A DNA stretch of 64,000 bases from Helicostylum pulchrum (Eukaryota > Mucoromycota > Mucoromycetes > Mucorales > Mucoraceae). Within the stretch, counting starts at the first letter, position 1. The number at the start of each line of letters is the position of its first letter. The translations under genes were made by a program, and so were the position numbers. The notes under the pieces are model-generated. The model was not told the DNA's origin. It worked only from the letters and a program-made list of their open reading frames with translations, and did no database searches. Below, piece by piece: positions 1 to 12,918 of this stretch. The stretch lies in contig JAIXMO010000021.1 of the NCBI GenBank assembly GCA_025677825.1, forward strand, positions 248,001 to 312,000. The letters run 5' to 3'.

Positions 1-207
1 ACAAAGTTCATTTTTTTCATTTTATTAAGCTTTTTTTTTTTACTTTTTTGATTTTTTGGCGCTATGGTTATAAAAAAAAAAATAGGTTTAGATTTAGAGC
101 GAGAACAAAAAAAAAAAAAAAAAAAAGGAGGGATAAGTGATAGCATTGAGTTAGCAAACAAACTTGCTCAGCAAGAATTGACATGATGGGTGGGGAATCG
201 TTTTTAC

Positions 208-2173
208 TTAATATTCGATATGCTATTGAAACAATGTTAGTTACAATTATTAAAAAAAAAGTCAAAATTTCTACTTACATTAGTATCACAATGAGCTCGA
301 ATATTTTCGAATACCTTGAGCATTTTACGTCTTGCGCCTAATGCGGCAACACCTTTAGCTACCAAATCAGCATCACTCATAACGATAATGGACTGCCACT
401 TAACATCGCAAAAAATGCCATTGTATTTATGTAAGCGAAGACTCCTGAGCCAAGCGGGTACATCTATTATTTTGATTAGTTAAATCACAAAAAAAGGATG
501 GGTAGATAAAAAAAAAACTATACCTTTCAAAAGTTCCATATCAATAACTTCTACAGCCTTTTTATCTTTTGTTGCTCTAGAATTAGGAGCGATCGAAGAA
601 GATCTACGACGAGACATATGAGATCCATCACTATGATCACTGGTATACTCTGCTTCATCTGCAGCTACATTACTATTGTCAACAATAGGAGCTTGATTCA
701 ATAAATAACCATAATGATCCATACCAGGTGGTTGCTGCTTACGGAAAGAAGACGGATGAGCATCCTCATTTAAAAATAATGCTTGACTGGTTCTTAATAA
801 TTCTTCAGTTTCAGGTACTACTGGAATTCGGTTTACATTGGCCCTTCTACGGAAAGGTTGTTGCATTGAATTAGTAAAATCAATTAAATCATTATCTAAC
901 TCTGGTATCATTTGATGTTGTTGAGCACTCCAGACAGATGAAAATCCATTATTTGTTGTTGTTGCTGTTGCTGCTGAGCGACGATCGATAGGTTCAGTTG
1001 GAAGAGACCAGTTACTAATATCAGCAGATTTAGGTCTTTCAGGCATAACTTTAGTACGATCACCAATAACAGATGCTACACTACGACGATTAGCAGCTTT
1101 GGTGGCGGCGGTATTGGTAGTGTTTAACCAATTAGATGAAGTGGATGGAGTCGGAAAGAGAGAAGTGGTATCGCCTTCAATCACAGAGTGAGGTCTACCA
1201 CCATTATTAAACACGGTACGTCCTGACGTACTTGTTCTGTTACCATTTACTAAACGTCTGCCATTGGTATTAGCATTAGTAGTATTGGTATCATCCAATA
1301 AAGCACTAACATAAGGTGAAGAAGAGCGACTATTATGTAATAAATCATTACCGGTACGTCCATTACTAAATAATCGACTATACTCTTCAGTATCACCTAA
1401 TGCAAATGAATGACGATCTACTGTTCGACGATTTGTGGTACTTTGGGGTCTACTCATTACTTGACCTGTCTTGTAAGGTAGTACCGACATTAAGCGCTGA
1501 CTAGCCTCAAGCTCCGCCTTTGCCATAGCACCCGCTAAATGATTTTGCATATCTGCAAAGTGATAAAACAAACAAATGTATTTTTTTTTAGCTTAGTACA
1601 AAGAGAGAGAGAGAGAATCCCATAAGTACTATATCTTACCTTGATCAGGATTATTGGGTGTTAATAAAGAAAAGAGTGGGTCTCTTTTTACCATTTGTTG
1701 TAATAGATTAATAAAAAATCTAGCTTGTACTTGAGAAGAGTGTTGGAGTAAAGTGTAAATAGTAGCTGTCTTTTCGGTTTCAGTCAAGTAACGGTACCAT
1801 TGGTCTACGTGTTGCATTTCTTCCTTGAAAGTCTACAGTAACATAAAAAAAATGTTGTAAGATGACGCGTTCTTTTTTTTTTTTTTTTTTTTTTGGAGAA
1901 AAAAAGGTTCAATTGTTGTCTACCTGATCTAACGTAGCGGAAGCCATCTCGTCGAGATTACTTTCGTAGTTTTGTAAATCTTCATACCAATTACCAGCAA
2001 TATCACCTATAATAACAAACAAACAGAAGGGGGAAAAAAGGGCCCTTTCTTTTTAGACTGTGTATTGTTATTGTTTGATTATTTATTTTTTTACCTTCAC
2101 TCATAAAACGACCTGGGTTGATAATTTCAGACATGGGCCTAACTGCTCGAGGTTTGTATTCACTTGGAAGCAT
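208..2173 (-). CDS. VTS1: Vts1/Smaug-type SAM-domain RNA-binding protein
   Basis: Six exons join in frame: 2173-2095, 2006-1924, 1832-1640, 1552-524, 463-279 and 222-208, giving 527 residues. All introns are GT-AG. Near the N-terminus is a conserved helical block (NWYEDLQNYESNLDEM, then QWYRYLTETEKTATIYTLLQ and QARFFINLLQQM) that I recognise from fungal Vts1. A long low-complexity S/T/N-rich middle follows. The C-terminal SAM domain contains VPAWLRSLRLHKYNGIF and LGARRKMLKVFENI, and the last exon codes only HIEY-stop, a Vts1-like ending. Family knowledge: Vts1/Smaug SAM domains bind SRE stem-loops in mRNA and recruit Ccr4-Not for deadenylation in the cytoplasm. The basic residues of the RNA-binding face (RR-K in the LGARRKML helix) are present. 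The start ATG is the first in exon 1. The gene looks intact. Confidence 0.93.
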
Positions 2174-3226
2174 AGTACAGTTCTTTTATTTTTTTGGTTT
2201 TTTTTCCAAAGAAAAAAAAGAGAAGGGAAAAAGCTTTTTTTTTAAGAAAAATAACTGTTTATTGGGCGGTCTAAAATACACGTTCGAATTTATATTATTT
2301 GAAGGCCGACTCTCTTTCGTTCAGTGTGATGAAGTGTTTGTTGATATGTTTGTTGATATGTATATTATAAAGCAGATCTTTGTCTTATTTGGACTAAAAG
2401 TAAACACTAACACGTACTCAACCTTAATACCTGCGGTGGGAAATATGTATGTCTGTACCCCTTACTTTTTGAAGCCTAAGTACCTTTCGATTCGGGATCG
2501 ATTTAACAAATGTTGTTACAACACTACTTATTATAAACAAGACAATGGCAGTTACAGTCTGTAAATATATCACGTATGTATTTTTATCTGCTGGATATAG
2601 TTACTTGCGCTAGTTAATACAAATAAATAAATCAGAATTTGCAAGTGAACTAAATTCTTGGGGTTGCAAGTACCTTAAAATGTTCAGCGTCATACAACCT
2701 ACTAGGTAGGTGTTCTTTTTTGAATTAGTAGTTAACGGGACAGAGGAAAAGAAATAAATACACTTGTTTATCTTTTTCAGACCAGAGTGTGTACTTTGGC
2801 TGTAGCCAAATCATTCTCTCATTGCGATTATTATGTCGTAATGGGGCGCAGCTGTGATGAATTTCTTTGCTTTGATTTTCCTTTGGGCTTGTTTTGACTT
2901 GAACCGTTTATGGACGTATACACGAAAAAAAAAGAAAGAAAGAAATGCATGAATTGTGTAACAAGCTTTAAAGGCTGTTGAGTTCCCTATAATGCTAACG
3001 CCTTGTTCTTTTGGATAAAGACATACTCCAAAGAAGTAACTCCAAAAAAACGCATAAATTTAAACTTCGCTTGTGGCAAATATTCTCCTCCTTCTTCAAC
3101 TCCCCTTTTTTCCTTCAGTTTTTTAGCTGTATAATTTTAAAAATGTAAAACATACTTGCATACACATTTTAGAATCGACTTATCTTTTTTTTTTTTGCTC
3201 TCAACCTGTAATTATACACAAGTATA
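2174..3226. other. Intergenic, no gene recognised
   Basis: About 1 kb upstream of VTS1 and of the decayed gene that follows. It holds homopolymer A/T runs and short open frames without family resemblance. The open frame over 2118-2564 starts inside VTS1 exon 1 and has no recognisable content. I see no RNA gene. Confidence 0.5.
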
Positions 3227-5072
3227 CGGTATAAAAAAAGGGCGCATTACCGCGCACTGTGTATAACGATGAGTGTTCAACCAGCTAATATAAATGTTGA
3301 GCAACAAGTACATATGACGTATAATAAAATGGTCCACTAAACGTATAAATACGAGTATTATGATACAAATGACAGTACGACGCGTCACCTATTTTATCAC
3401 CTTTTTTATCATATATTTTTTTATCACCTTTTTGCCGCATCTTTTTTTTTCCGTTTTTCTTCTGCATTTTGTTTTTGCTTGTACAATTTGTTATAGTTCT
3501 TCTTGGAGTAACGGTCATTCACAAAGGTAAGTGAAACATGATAGGCCCCATTTTTTTTTTATTAATCGTGCAAATTGAACCGTGCATCTTTTTATTTTTT
3601 CAGGCGTAATAGAGGTTGTTGGTTCTTGGTTCAGAAGAAGAAGAGGTGCCGTGGTGGATAAAATGTGTAAATTTGATGTCCAAGTTTGGTTTTTGCCCCT
3701 TTTTACACATACCACAGTAGGTGCTCTTAGTTTGTCATGTAACTCTATAATTGACTTAACTGACAAAACCATTCCCTCTCAATTATCAAGCTACGGCCAA
3801 GATGTTAGAGATGCGGTGGTAAAAAAATTCTCTCCTCCAAGTAATACAGATTTTACTTCAAGCAATATTTTAACCCTGATAAAGGGAATAAAGAAGGTAA
3901 AGTTTGTATTCGTATTCGTTTGGAAAAATGTTGATTGCTTACGTTATTGTCTTTTCTTTTAGATTTCTGGTATTGTTAAATTGAAGCAGCAGCTTGTAAC
4001 TTGTGAGAACTATACGGCTAGAGACCTTGACCAAAAAAATATTCAAAGAATATATGAGTTCGTGTAAGCATATTAAAATAATCCACAAAAGTACCCCTTA
4101 CTAATTTTTTCTGAAGACTGGCAATGTTATGAGAGCGTTCTTGGGTTTTTTCTAAAAAAAAAAGTGGAAGAGAGTATAGCGAAGCTTAAGTTCTGGGCTT
4201 TTTTTTTCAAAACTTTTTTTGCCGACAGACAGGATATTTTTTTGCACTGGTAATATTGCTTCTACATCACTACTTTGGGTCTTAGTTTTAAGCTAAATGT
4301 ATTCTTTTCTTTTAGGGGTGACACAATGAACAAGTCTTGTAAGAAAAACAAGCTCACATTTAAGCTAGACTTGAGCTTGTTGGTCCTTTCTTCTAAAGAA
4401 AAAGTCGTTAATGGTGTGGTGAGCGAATTCGCCCATCACACAAAGCTTCTAAGGCCAAATTGTTTAACGACGAGCTCAAGGCAGTTCTTGCTGCAAAGCA
4501 GCACTTAAACAATTTCCTTTCGCAAGCCCCTTATATCATCACTTAGACAGCTCAAATTCCCAATTATCCAAGCAATGGGATTCTACATACTTCGTTTAGT
4601 TAATCGCGGCCTGTATGTTGTTGGTGATTGTTTTAGCTTCTCTTTTTTTACTACCACGGAAAACTTGAGGTCTGGTCTGGAAGATATGATAGATAGTCTT
4701 AGTCGGTTAGACGTAGGTATAAATACAGGTTTTCTATTTTCTTTCGTAAAGGTAGATATTAACACTTTTGTATTGCGACGTATAGGCTATCTTGGATGAA
4801 GCAAAAGTGGCTTACAACACTTATCAAGTTGGCTCCACCGATGCCATATCAAGAGTATCGGAAGGCTATGATAGGCCAAAGAAATTAAGCGTTGAGTCAT
4901 GCGTAACAAACGTCTTTTATAGTAATTAATATGACAACTTGTTGGAAGAAGACAAAGAAGAAGAAGAGGTCGAGATAGACGAGGAGAATGAAGACGAAGA
5001 CGAATACCAATACGAAGAAGAGGATAATGAGGATGAAAACTAGGACGAAAACGAGAGTCGAGAGAATGTATA
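3227..5072 (+). pseudogene. Decayed uncharacterised gene with acidic C-terminus
   Basis: A TATA-like stretch (GTATAAAAAAAG, about 3229-3240) precedes ATG 3269, whose frame (MSVQPANINVEQQVHM...) stops after 23 codons. A better frame resumes after a plausible 3' splice site near 3602 and reads GVIEVVGSWFRRR... to about 3900. It can be spliced to ISGIVKLKQQLVTCE near 3962 and continues to about 4065. Further downstream, pieces with coding character (about 4310-4530, 4575-4735, 4790-5072) lie in different frames and are separated by stops. The last piece is very acidic (EEDKEEEEVEIDEENEDED). Several disruptions cannot be explained by introns, so I read this as a decaying gene. I do not recognise the family. 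The pattern could also be a real gene with many mis-seen introns. Confidence 0.4.
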
Positions 5073-6437
5073 ATTTTTTTTATATAAATAAATATCATAT
5101 ACTATCTTCTCTTTCAAAAGTTGTAATAATAACGCTACCTCGTATTATTTTTCTTTGTACCTTAATTCAGAAGGACTGAAAGGTATACTGAGCACGGTGA
5201 TTTGCTACAGCAAATCCGAAAGATACCCAAATTGGTGCGTTATTTCGACATACACGGTTTCGCCGAAGATGATAATAACACAAAGACGCTACAAAATTGA
5301 TAGAGGCAGATTAATAAGATTAACTGAGCCTCAGTACTACCTCACAGAGATAACATGAAGTAAATATAATTACAGCGTAAGGGGCCCAATAATTAATGAC
5401 ATTGTACACAGAGTCATACAGAGTCCTTGTATCAATTTCGATTAAGGGCGCTTAATTGAAATACGACTTATGTAATGTATTTGAGGAAACAATATTGATG
5501 TATAGCTCCTGTACATCAGCGTAGATTGAGATATACGTAGACGTTTGAAGAAGAAGAAAACAAATTACTTGCAATTCTCAAATGAGCGCACGACTACTAG
5601 ATCAAAAATCGCTAGTTACTTAATTCACTTGGTAATAAATAAATAGAACTAAAACACTTGTCACTTGTCACTTGGGCGAGCTTCTTCTTGATTACGCTTT
5701 TGATTCACTATGCGGCCCATTACCGAGTCTCTATTTCTTCTACTGAACGTATTATTATTATACTTAACAGTAAGCGATAGGTTTTAGCCACAGTTCCTAT
5801 TAACGTAATTTTGAGGTCGTTTTGTAAAGCCATTTTTTTTTTCAAGTAAAAGAGGACATTTTTATTTAGAACACCAATTTAGGACAGTCGTTTTTTTTTA
5901 AAAAAAACAGCAACTCCATTGGGATTGCTCTTAGTCTGCGGTGCATTTGGAGACATTGGACTGCAGAGGCCTTAGTGAGGGGCAGAGAAAAATGACCATA
6001 CGGCTCAGGCTTCGAAGGGTCTTTGGTACCACTATAAGATATCTGACAAAGAGCACAAGTAGACCTAACACGGATACAGTAATAGACGCCTATCTAGCGA
6101 CGTTCACACAAGACCATCATCTTATGTTATCTGCATTGCTCTTTGCGGCTGCGCATATACCATCTTTTTGTCTGTGTGTGAATGCTTTTGGCTGATACCA
6201 CCTCCTGCAAGTCTAGTTCTTACGCCTAGGGTATTGAAGTTACAATGATGGTTATAACCTCAAGTCGAGGTTCATTCACAAAAGATGTACAAGGTCATAA
6301 AAAATAGAGAGCTGGTGTTTTTATTTCTGGATGTATAATTATCCATCACAGAACATAGTCACAATCACACTTGTAGAAAAAAATCTTTCTTTAAGCCTTT
6401 ACACTATTCTCTTTTCACTTACAATACACTAGATCTC
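5073..6437. other. Intergenic region, nothing firm
   Basis: About 1.36 kb between the decayed gene and ELP3. Two open frames (5155-5358 and 5941-6195, plus strand) have no motif, no start context and no recognisable relatives. The second lies in a patch of higher GC (about 5920-6230) that may be an old gene or transposon relic. I see no RNA gene. The last ~120 bases are the AT-rich ELP3 promoter and leader. Confidence 0.4.
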
Positions 6438-8416
6438 ATGTCTAATAAAAACAAGAAGGGTAAGCTATATGTATATGGTACTGATAACCCTATAAACTAA
6501 CTTTTTCTTATATAATTTAGGAGGACCTAGTCAGGTAAAAAAAAAACAACTTGTTTGTCGAGACCATGAACTAATATTTGACATTAAAAGGCTGAACTTA
6601 TGGTTCGTACCTGTTCAGAAATTGTAGCTGAACTCGTTGCAGCTATTGAAGCAGGAAAGGATATCAACTTGAACGGTTTGAAAAACAGAGCTTCTCGTAG
6701 AAATAAGTTACAGCATCAACCTAAGCTTGTAGAAATTATTGCTGCCATCCCTGAACAACACAAAGCTGCTTTACTCCCCAAGTTGAAAGCTAAGCCTGTT
6801 CGTACCGCTTCAGGTGTAAGTTTATCTTTAATATATTGTTTCGAGGAAAGTATAAGTTTACCCAACTATTTGTTTTTTCTTTTACTATTGTAGATTGCTG
6901 TGGTAGCTGTCATGTGTAAACCTCATCGTTGTCCTCATATTGCGATGACAGGAAATATTTGTGTGTAAGTTATTTTATTTTTGTGCGGATGAAGCGATAC
7001 GCGATGACTTATACATGTAAATGAATTAGATATTGTCCTGGTGGCCCAGATTCAGATTTTGAATACTCTACACAATCTTATACAGGTTACGAGCCTACAT
7101 CTATGCGTGCCATTCGTGCTCGTTACGATCCATATGAGCAAGCTCGTGGTCGTGTAGATCAACTCCGTAGTTTAGGTCACAATGTCGATAAAGTAGAATA
7201 TATTCTTATGGGCGGTACATTTATGTCCTTATCCGAAGAATATCGTAACTGGTTTATTCAAAACTTGCATGATGCCCTTTCCGGTCACTCCAGTAACGAT
7301 CTTGACGAAGCCGTTAGATATTCTCAACAAAGTCAAACAAAATGTATTGGTATCACTATCGAAACTCGTCCCGATTATTGTTTAAAGCCTCATTTGAGTC
7401 AAATGCTTAGATATGGCTGTACCCGTTTAGAAGTGGGTGTTCAAAGTGTTTATGAGGATGTGGCTAGAGATACCAACAGAGGACATACCGTTAAGGCTGT
7501 TACGGAATCATTCCATATGGCCAAGGATGCTGGTTTCAAGGTAGTTGCACATATGATGCCTGATTTACCCAACGTTGGTATGGAAAGAGATATGGAACAA
7601 TTCAAAGAATATTTTGAAAATCCTGCATACAGATCAGATGGTTTAAAGATCTACCCTACTTTGGTTATTCGCGGTACTGGTTTGTATGAACTTTGGAGAA
7701 CCAAGAGATACCAAAATTATACACCCAATGCATTAGTTGATCTTGTTGCTCGTATTTTAGCACTTGTTCCTCCATGGACTCGTGTCTACCGTGTTCAACG
7801 TGATATTCCTATGCCTCTTGTTTCATCTGGTGTAGAGCATGGTAATTTGCGTGAGTTGGCATTGAACCGTATGAAAGATTTGGGTACAGAGTGCCGTGAT
7901 GTTCGTACACGTGAAGTAGGTATTACCGAAATTCATCAAAAGATCAAGCCTGATCAAATCGAACTTATTCGTCGTGATTATGTGGCTAATGGTGGTTGGG
8001 AGACCTTCTTGTCTTATGAAGATCCTCAACAAGATATCTTGGTCGGTTTATTGCGTTTAAGAAAGTGTTCTGATCTTACTTTCCGTCCTGAGTTAACAAA
8101 TGCTGGTCCTACTTCAATTGTAAGAGAACTTCATGTTTATGGATCCGTTGTACCTATGCATGATCGGGATCCTACCAAGTTCCAACATCAAGGTTTCGGT
8201 ACTTTGTTAATGGAGGAAGCTGAACGTATTTCTAGAGAAGAACATGGAAGTGTTAAATTGAGTGTTATTTCTGGTGTGGGCGTAAGAGACTATTATGCTA
8301 AGCTTGGTTATACTTTGGATGGTAAGTGTTACAGAGATGAAATACAAAAAAAAAAAAAAAAAAGCATACTAATTTTATTTATGCTAGGTCCTTACATGTC
8401 CAAGATGCTCGAGTAA
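6438..8416 (+). CDS. ELP3: Elongator subunit 3, radical-SAM tRNA acetyltransferase
   Basis: Six exons (6438-6459, 6521-6534, 6591-6815, 6894-6964, 7030-8321, 8388-8416) splice in frame to 550 residues, the usual Elp3 length. The radical-SAM cysteines are visible in CKPHRCPHI and [14 protein letters not shown], followed by the Elp3 signature [15 protein letters not shown]. The C-terminal third is the GNAT acetyltransferase domain: [10 protein letters not shown], then [16 protein letters not shown] for acetyl-CoA binding, then [14 protein letters not shown]. Family knowledge: Elp3 is the catalytic subunit of Elongator and forms 5-carbamoylmethyl uridine at tRNA wobble U34 from acetyl-CoA, mainly in the cytoplasm. 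The first exons are tiny (22 and 14 nt), so automated annotation may miss the true N-terminus [12 protein letters not shown]. The gene looks intact. Confidence 0.97.
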
Positions 8417-8504
8417 AATTTATCAGAATTAAAAAAGTCTCATGTATATATTTTAATAATAATAATAATAAAAAAAACCAAACGCATCTTTTTCCTATAT
8501 TTTA

Positions 8505-11357
8505 ATGAAAATGTCTGACGACGGGCCTATTGATTTTTCGTTCAAACCAAAGAAAATAGGGCAGTTCAAAACACCATTAACGCCTAAAGTTAAATCAGAG
8601 AATGATAACAAAGTATATGCTTTATGTATAGATGTTTTACTTTTCGTATTATTGTGTTGACTTTTTGTTTTCTTTTTAAAAAAAACAGAAGTTTGGCAAA
8701 CCGGAAATGTCGTCAAGTTACACTAAACCATTTGATTTCAAAAATGCACTTAAAACAAAAGATTCCAATAAGCGTTTAGCATTATCAGAAATCTCCAAGA
8801 TACCTTCTTGCACTACTAAATCAGGAAGTAATAAGGATGATACAAAGGGTAATATAACTATAGTCCATTTTACGACTAATACGAACTAAGCATGTATGAT
8901 ATATTAGATATGAAAGCTAGCACTTCTATTAGAGAACTAAAGGAGATGACAAGCAAAGTAAAAATAAATAACCATAATACGTAAATTACTCTTTAGATAC
9001 TAAAATAATAACTATAGTTAAAGATTCCGCTGGACCCAACAGCAAGATGTACCTCACGTCCTAGAACTAAAAAAGAATTACCAAGTTCGGTCCAAAGAAG
9101 TGTATCACAGATCAATAACTTAAAACTCGGTATTCCATCAGTAAGCAGAACGCCTTGTCACTCACGACTTGCTTCTCCCATACCTAAAATTAAAACTGAG
9201 TCTGGAGAAAAAAGCATTCATGGTATAGAGGACAATACAATTGAATTAATTACTCAAAACTATAAAAAATGTCTTGAAATACAGAAAAAAAAGATCCAAG
9301 ATTCTAACGAAGAGATCAAAAATCTGAATGAAGCTATATCTCAAAAGGACGCAGAAATCATACAATCCAAGTCAAAAATTGATGAACTTGAGAAGAATAT
9401 GGAGATTGGGTCAAATCTTTTGAACTATAATGTAACAGAGCATTTGCACGTTAAACAGAGGTAATATATTATGAAGAGACAAAAATAAAAATAAAAATAA
9501 AAATAACTCTGCATGTATATATAGAGTAGATATTATAGAAGGTGAAATGGAGAGATTTCAGTATGTAATACTGAAAACGAAAAGGCTTCTGGAAGAAGCG
9601 CAAAAGAACAAGGAAAGTTCATTAAAAGATACTACACAGTTGGCTGAAATCATGTTGAATAATCGCGCAGAGACAGAAATCTTCAAGGAAAAATGTAAGA
9701 TAATAACAACAACAACAACAACGACAACAAAACGGCTTTTTATTAAAAGTTAGTTATATTTTCTTATAGTCAGATGTATGATACAAACACTTCGTAACGT
9801 ACAAAAAAATTGCTTGCTGGAAATGGAATCACTCACGCAAATCAGAACTGAGATCAAGTTTGGATTGGCTTTCTTAAAGACCTGCTGGCAAGAAGAGTAT
9901 CATACTAAAATTGGTAAAATATGCATGAACTACACATATACTACAAATAATAACGGTAATAATTATAAAACAGTTGAAATGATTTTACAAAATAAAGGTT
10001 GTCAAGGCTTGATAGGTGAAGTTACGAAACTTTTAACGGATTTTTCGGACTGTGTCGTCGAATTTGATGAAAGTTTAAGCTCTGCCCCTTCAGTCGCACA
10101 GATTGCTAATGAAAATTGTGCCAGTATTATTTCCATAGACGAAAAGTAGCTATACTTTTTTAATTAACCAAAATCGGTGTCTAATTCATTTGGTTTTCCT
10201 TGTAGATTAAAGGACTTAGTGTTTTGTTTCGAAGCGTTGAAGATAGACACTAGCTGTTCAACTGTTAGTAACGAAATTATTTCACAAAATAATACAGAGG
10301 TAAGTAAACGTATATGCATACATATTCCTTTGGTACTATGATAACAAAAAAAAAAGATTATTATGCAGGAAGTAGATACGAACAATGGAGAGAATAACAA
10401 GTGAGTAGTAAACATGGTAGTTCCGCTTGTTTTTTTTTATTAACATCATAATCACTCGCTAGAATGATAGATTCACAAGGCTTAATCTTAGGCAGGGATA
10501 ATAGGTTAAAATCCGAAAAGGAGGCGTTGTTATCTTATATCTGTTTTTTACACACTCAAGCGTAAGTTCTTAAATACATACATAAAAAAAAAAAAAAAAA
10601 ACGCGTAAAAAGATAATTACACATGTATCTATTCCTTACAGAAATCCACCCGTGCAAGCGAAAAAAGATATAGACGTAATAATGGGAGCTACAGCTCCTT
10701 TAACTATTACTTCTCAAGACAGCGAAATGGTATATAATGAAGTTACGCAACCTACTCCCCCCAACATATCTTTATCCAAGAAAAAGGGTAGCAAACCAAA
10801 AAAAGATAAAGAACAACAAAATAGCTATGTAAGTAGCTACGTAAGTATCGATATTAAGAAAAAATCCTTATACAGTGTCTTATGCACATTTTTTTTCTAG
10901 TGGGACGTTCCAAACTATTCTTCCGACTCTAGATATCCTACACGCAGGTAATAATAAATACATAAAGGGCGTGACTCTGAGTCTTTAACGAAAAAAAAAA
11001 AAAATATAGAAAAACTCGTGCTCGAATTCAATCTCCAGAAGTTAACAACGACGGCGATAAGGTTACAGAAGCCGAGCAGCCGAGAAAGAGGCGAAAGATC
11101 AGAGTAAGTACAAAATTACACTTGTGTCGCCATGCTCTTACCGTCTTTTAGAAGTTAGGTGGAGACCTTTATAATTATGAATTGGATGATTCCGACGAAG
11201 CTGATATCCCTAAAAAGGTATTTACAACTGCTTCCAAAAAATAAAATAAAAAAAATTCGTGTTGTTAGCATTAAACATGTGTTTTTTTAAGATTAGTAAA
11301 GCAATGGATGTCGCGCTTCCCGAAACTTCACCTCAAATTTCAATCACAAAGAACTAA
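8505..11357 (+). CDS. Unrecognised intron-rich coiled-coil protein
   Basis: About 15 short exons can be joined in one frame to roughly 640 residues. They start at ATG 8505 (or 8511) and end at TAA 11355. The N-terminus reads MKMSDDGPIDFSFKPKKIG. A serine/threonine/lysine-rich stretch follows (SRTPCHSRLASPIPKIKTE), then a long coiled coil (about residues 180-310, for example KKCLEIQKKKIQDSNEEIKN and ISQKDAEIIQSKSKIDELEK). A helical region with WQEEYHTK comes next, and then a charged tail with two basic patches (KKKGSKPKKDK; EQPRKRRKIRK) that look like nuclear localisation signals. One 69-nt intron near 9915-9980 has no stop and keeps frame. The architecture resembles chromosome or spindle scaffold proteins, but that is only inference; I do not recognise the family. 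Individual splice sites, especially the 8.85-9.03 kb and 9.70-9.77 kb introns, are my reading. Confidence 0.72.
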
Positions 11358-11635
11358 TTAAATCCAGAACAAGGAAACTAGGCTTACACACACACAAAAA
11401 AAGAAGAAGATATAATTTGTCGCATAGTTAACATAAAGCATATATAAAAAAAAATAGAATAAAAAATAAAACAAATAATGATAGTAATTATACATTATTT
11501 ATTTTTTTTTGGGAGGAAAAAAAAAGGGAATAGCATGAGGGTTATACAATAATAATTAAAATACTTAATAAAAAAGAAAAAAAAAGGTAAGCATAATAAT
11601 TAATAGCAGGTATAAAAGAGGAATACAGCGTGAGC

Positions 11636-11684
<49 letters not shown>

Positions 11685-11790
11685 AAAAAAATAGGTGCAT
11701 AAGTAATATCAGATATAGATAAAAAAAAAAGGTTAGATGTTAAAAAATACAGGTTTTTAAAAAAAATGGCAAGGGCATAATAGCATAAAG
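11358..11790. other. 3' intergenic between convergent genes
   Basis: AT-rich spacer between the convergent coiled-coil gene and the kinesin gene. It contains a (GA)n run at about 11641-11681 and several A-runs that may hold polyadenylation signals for both genes. No gene is visible. Confidence 0.6.
11641..11681. repeat. (GA)n microsatellite
   Basis: About 20 uninterrupted GA units lie in the 3' spacer of the kinesin gene. No function is implied. Confidence 0.95.
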
Positions 11791-12886
11791 TTAACATATA
11801 GAGTCAATCATAGTAACCCATTCAACCATAGTGGCATTATCTGGCGCTTGGAATGTATGGGAATTATAAAGGGTATCAATTGTGAAAAGAGTTTTAGATT
11901 TCTATAAGAGATATTAATAACAATGGAATTATGATGTAAAAAAAGTACTTTACCATAGTTTCGATATTTTTATCCACTTTATGTACATTTTTAATATGAA
12001 GAACATCGACTTCATTTAATTCATATTGATCTTGATACAGGAACAAGTAATTTCTATTTTAAATAAAATATCGCGTGAGTGAACTTGCAAATTTGTATTA
12101 TACAGATATATTTTCATGTGTCTTTCATTTACCCCATTAATGAGCACCAATACTTATCCCATTCTTTACCATCGGCATCGTTTTTACGTAACAAGAAAGC
12201 TTTTTTGGATTTGCAATCGTCAGGAATTACAATTTGATGCACTTTGGTGACCCATTTTTGGACGACGGGTTTGATTACGGGCACCTGTTCTTCTGTGGTA
12301 CGTTGCTTTGACCAGATATTTATTACTGATTCAGCATCCAAAGTGGATTTGCAAATGGGTTCAACCGGTTCAACATTGCAAAGACGATCCAACTGTTCTA
12401 CCAAGAAGACGGTATAGCGCATTTGATCAGCTTGTTGTCTCTTCATCATGGCGTTTCTTTGATCGTGGTAGTTACCCAAGATACGAGCAGGTAAAGTTTG
12501 TACCGGGAGCTCGTGCATATTACTATACACATCAGGTTTGCACTCCAACGAAAACAAGCAAGTGACTTGACTCTTAATTTGAATCGACTTGAGTGAAAAG
12601 AAGTTTAAGATGACCGAACCTCGTTTGTTGGGACTAGCCGATTTCTTTTTAATGCTGGCTGCTTTACTTTGATCTTTAATATGTACAGAAAGATCTTTTT
12701 CAAATCGAATGCTTTCACCAGATGTGGTTTTAACCGTCCAGCTCAAGGTCAAAATAACCTTGTGTGCATTTTGTGTTACAGCGTTCAAAAGAAGCGTATC
12801 GTGAAGTGAACTATCCCAAGCACCGTTCGCTGTAATATTACTAGCAGTTGAACTAGATGAAATTAAATTCAAAGGCATCTCGTTTG

Positions 12887-12918
<32 letters not shown>

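Noticed and set aside
2118..2564. 148-codon plus-strand open frame
   Set aside because: It overlaps the first exon of VTS1 on the other strand, has no motif and its composition follows the antisense of A/T-rich DNA.
5941..6195. 84-codon open frame in a GC-richer patch upstream of ELP3
   Set aside because: No recognisable family, no start context and no flanking exon. It is kept only as a note in the intergenic entry.
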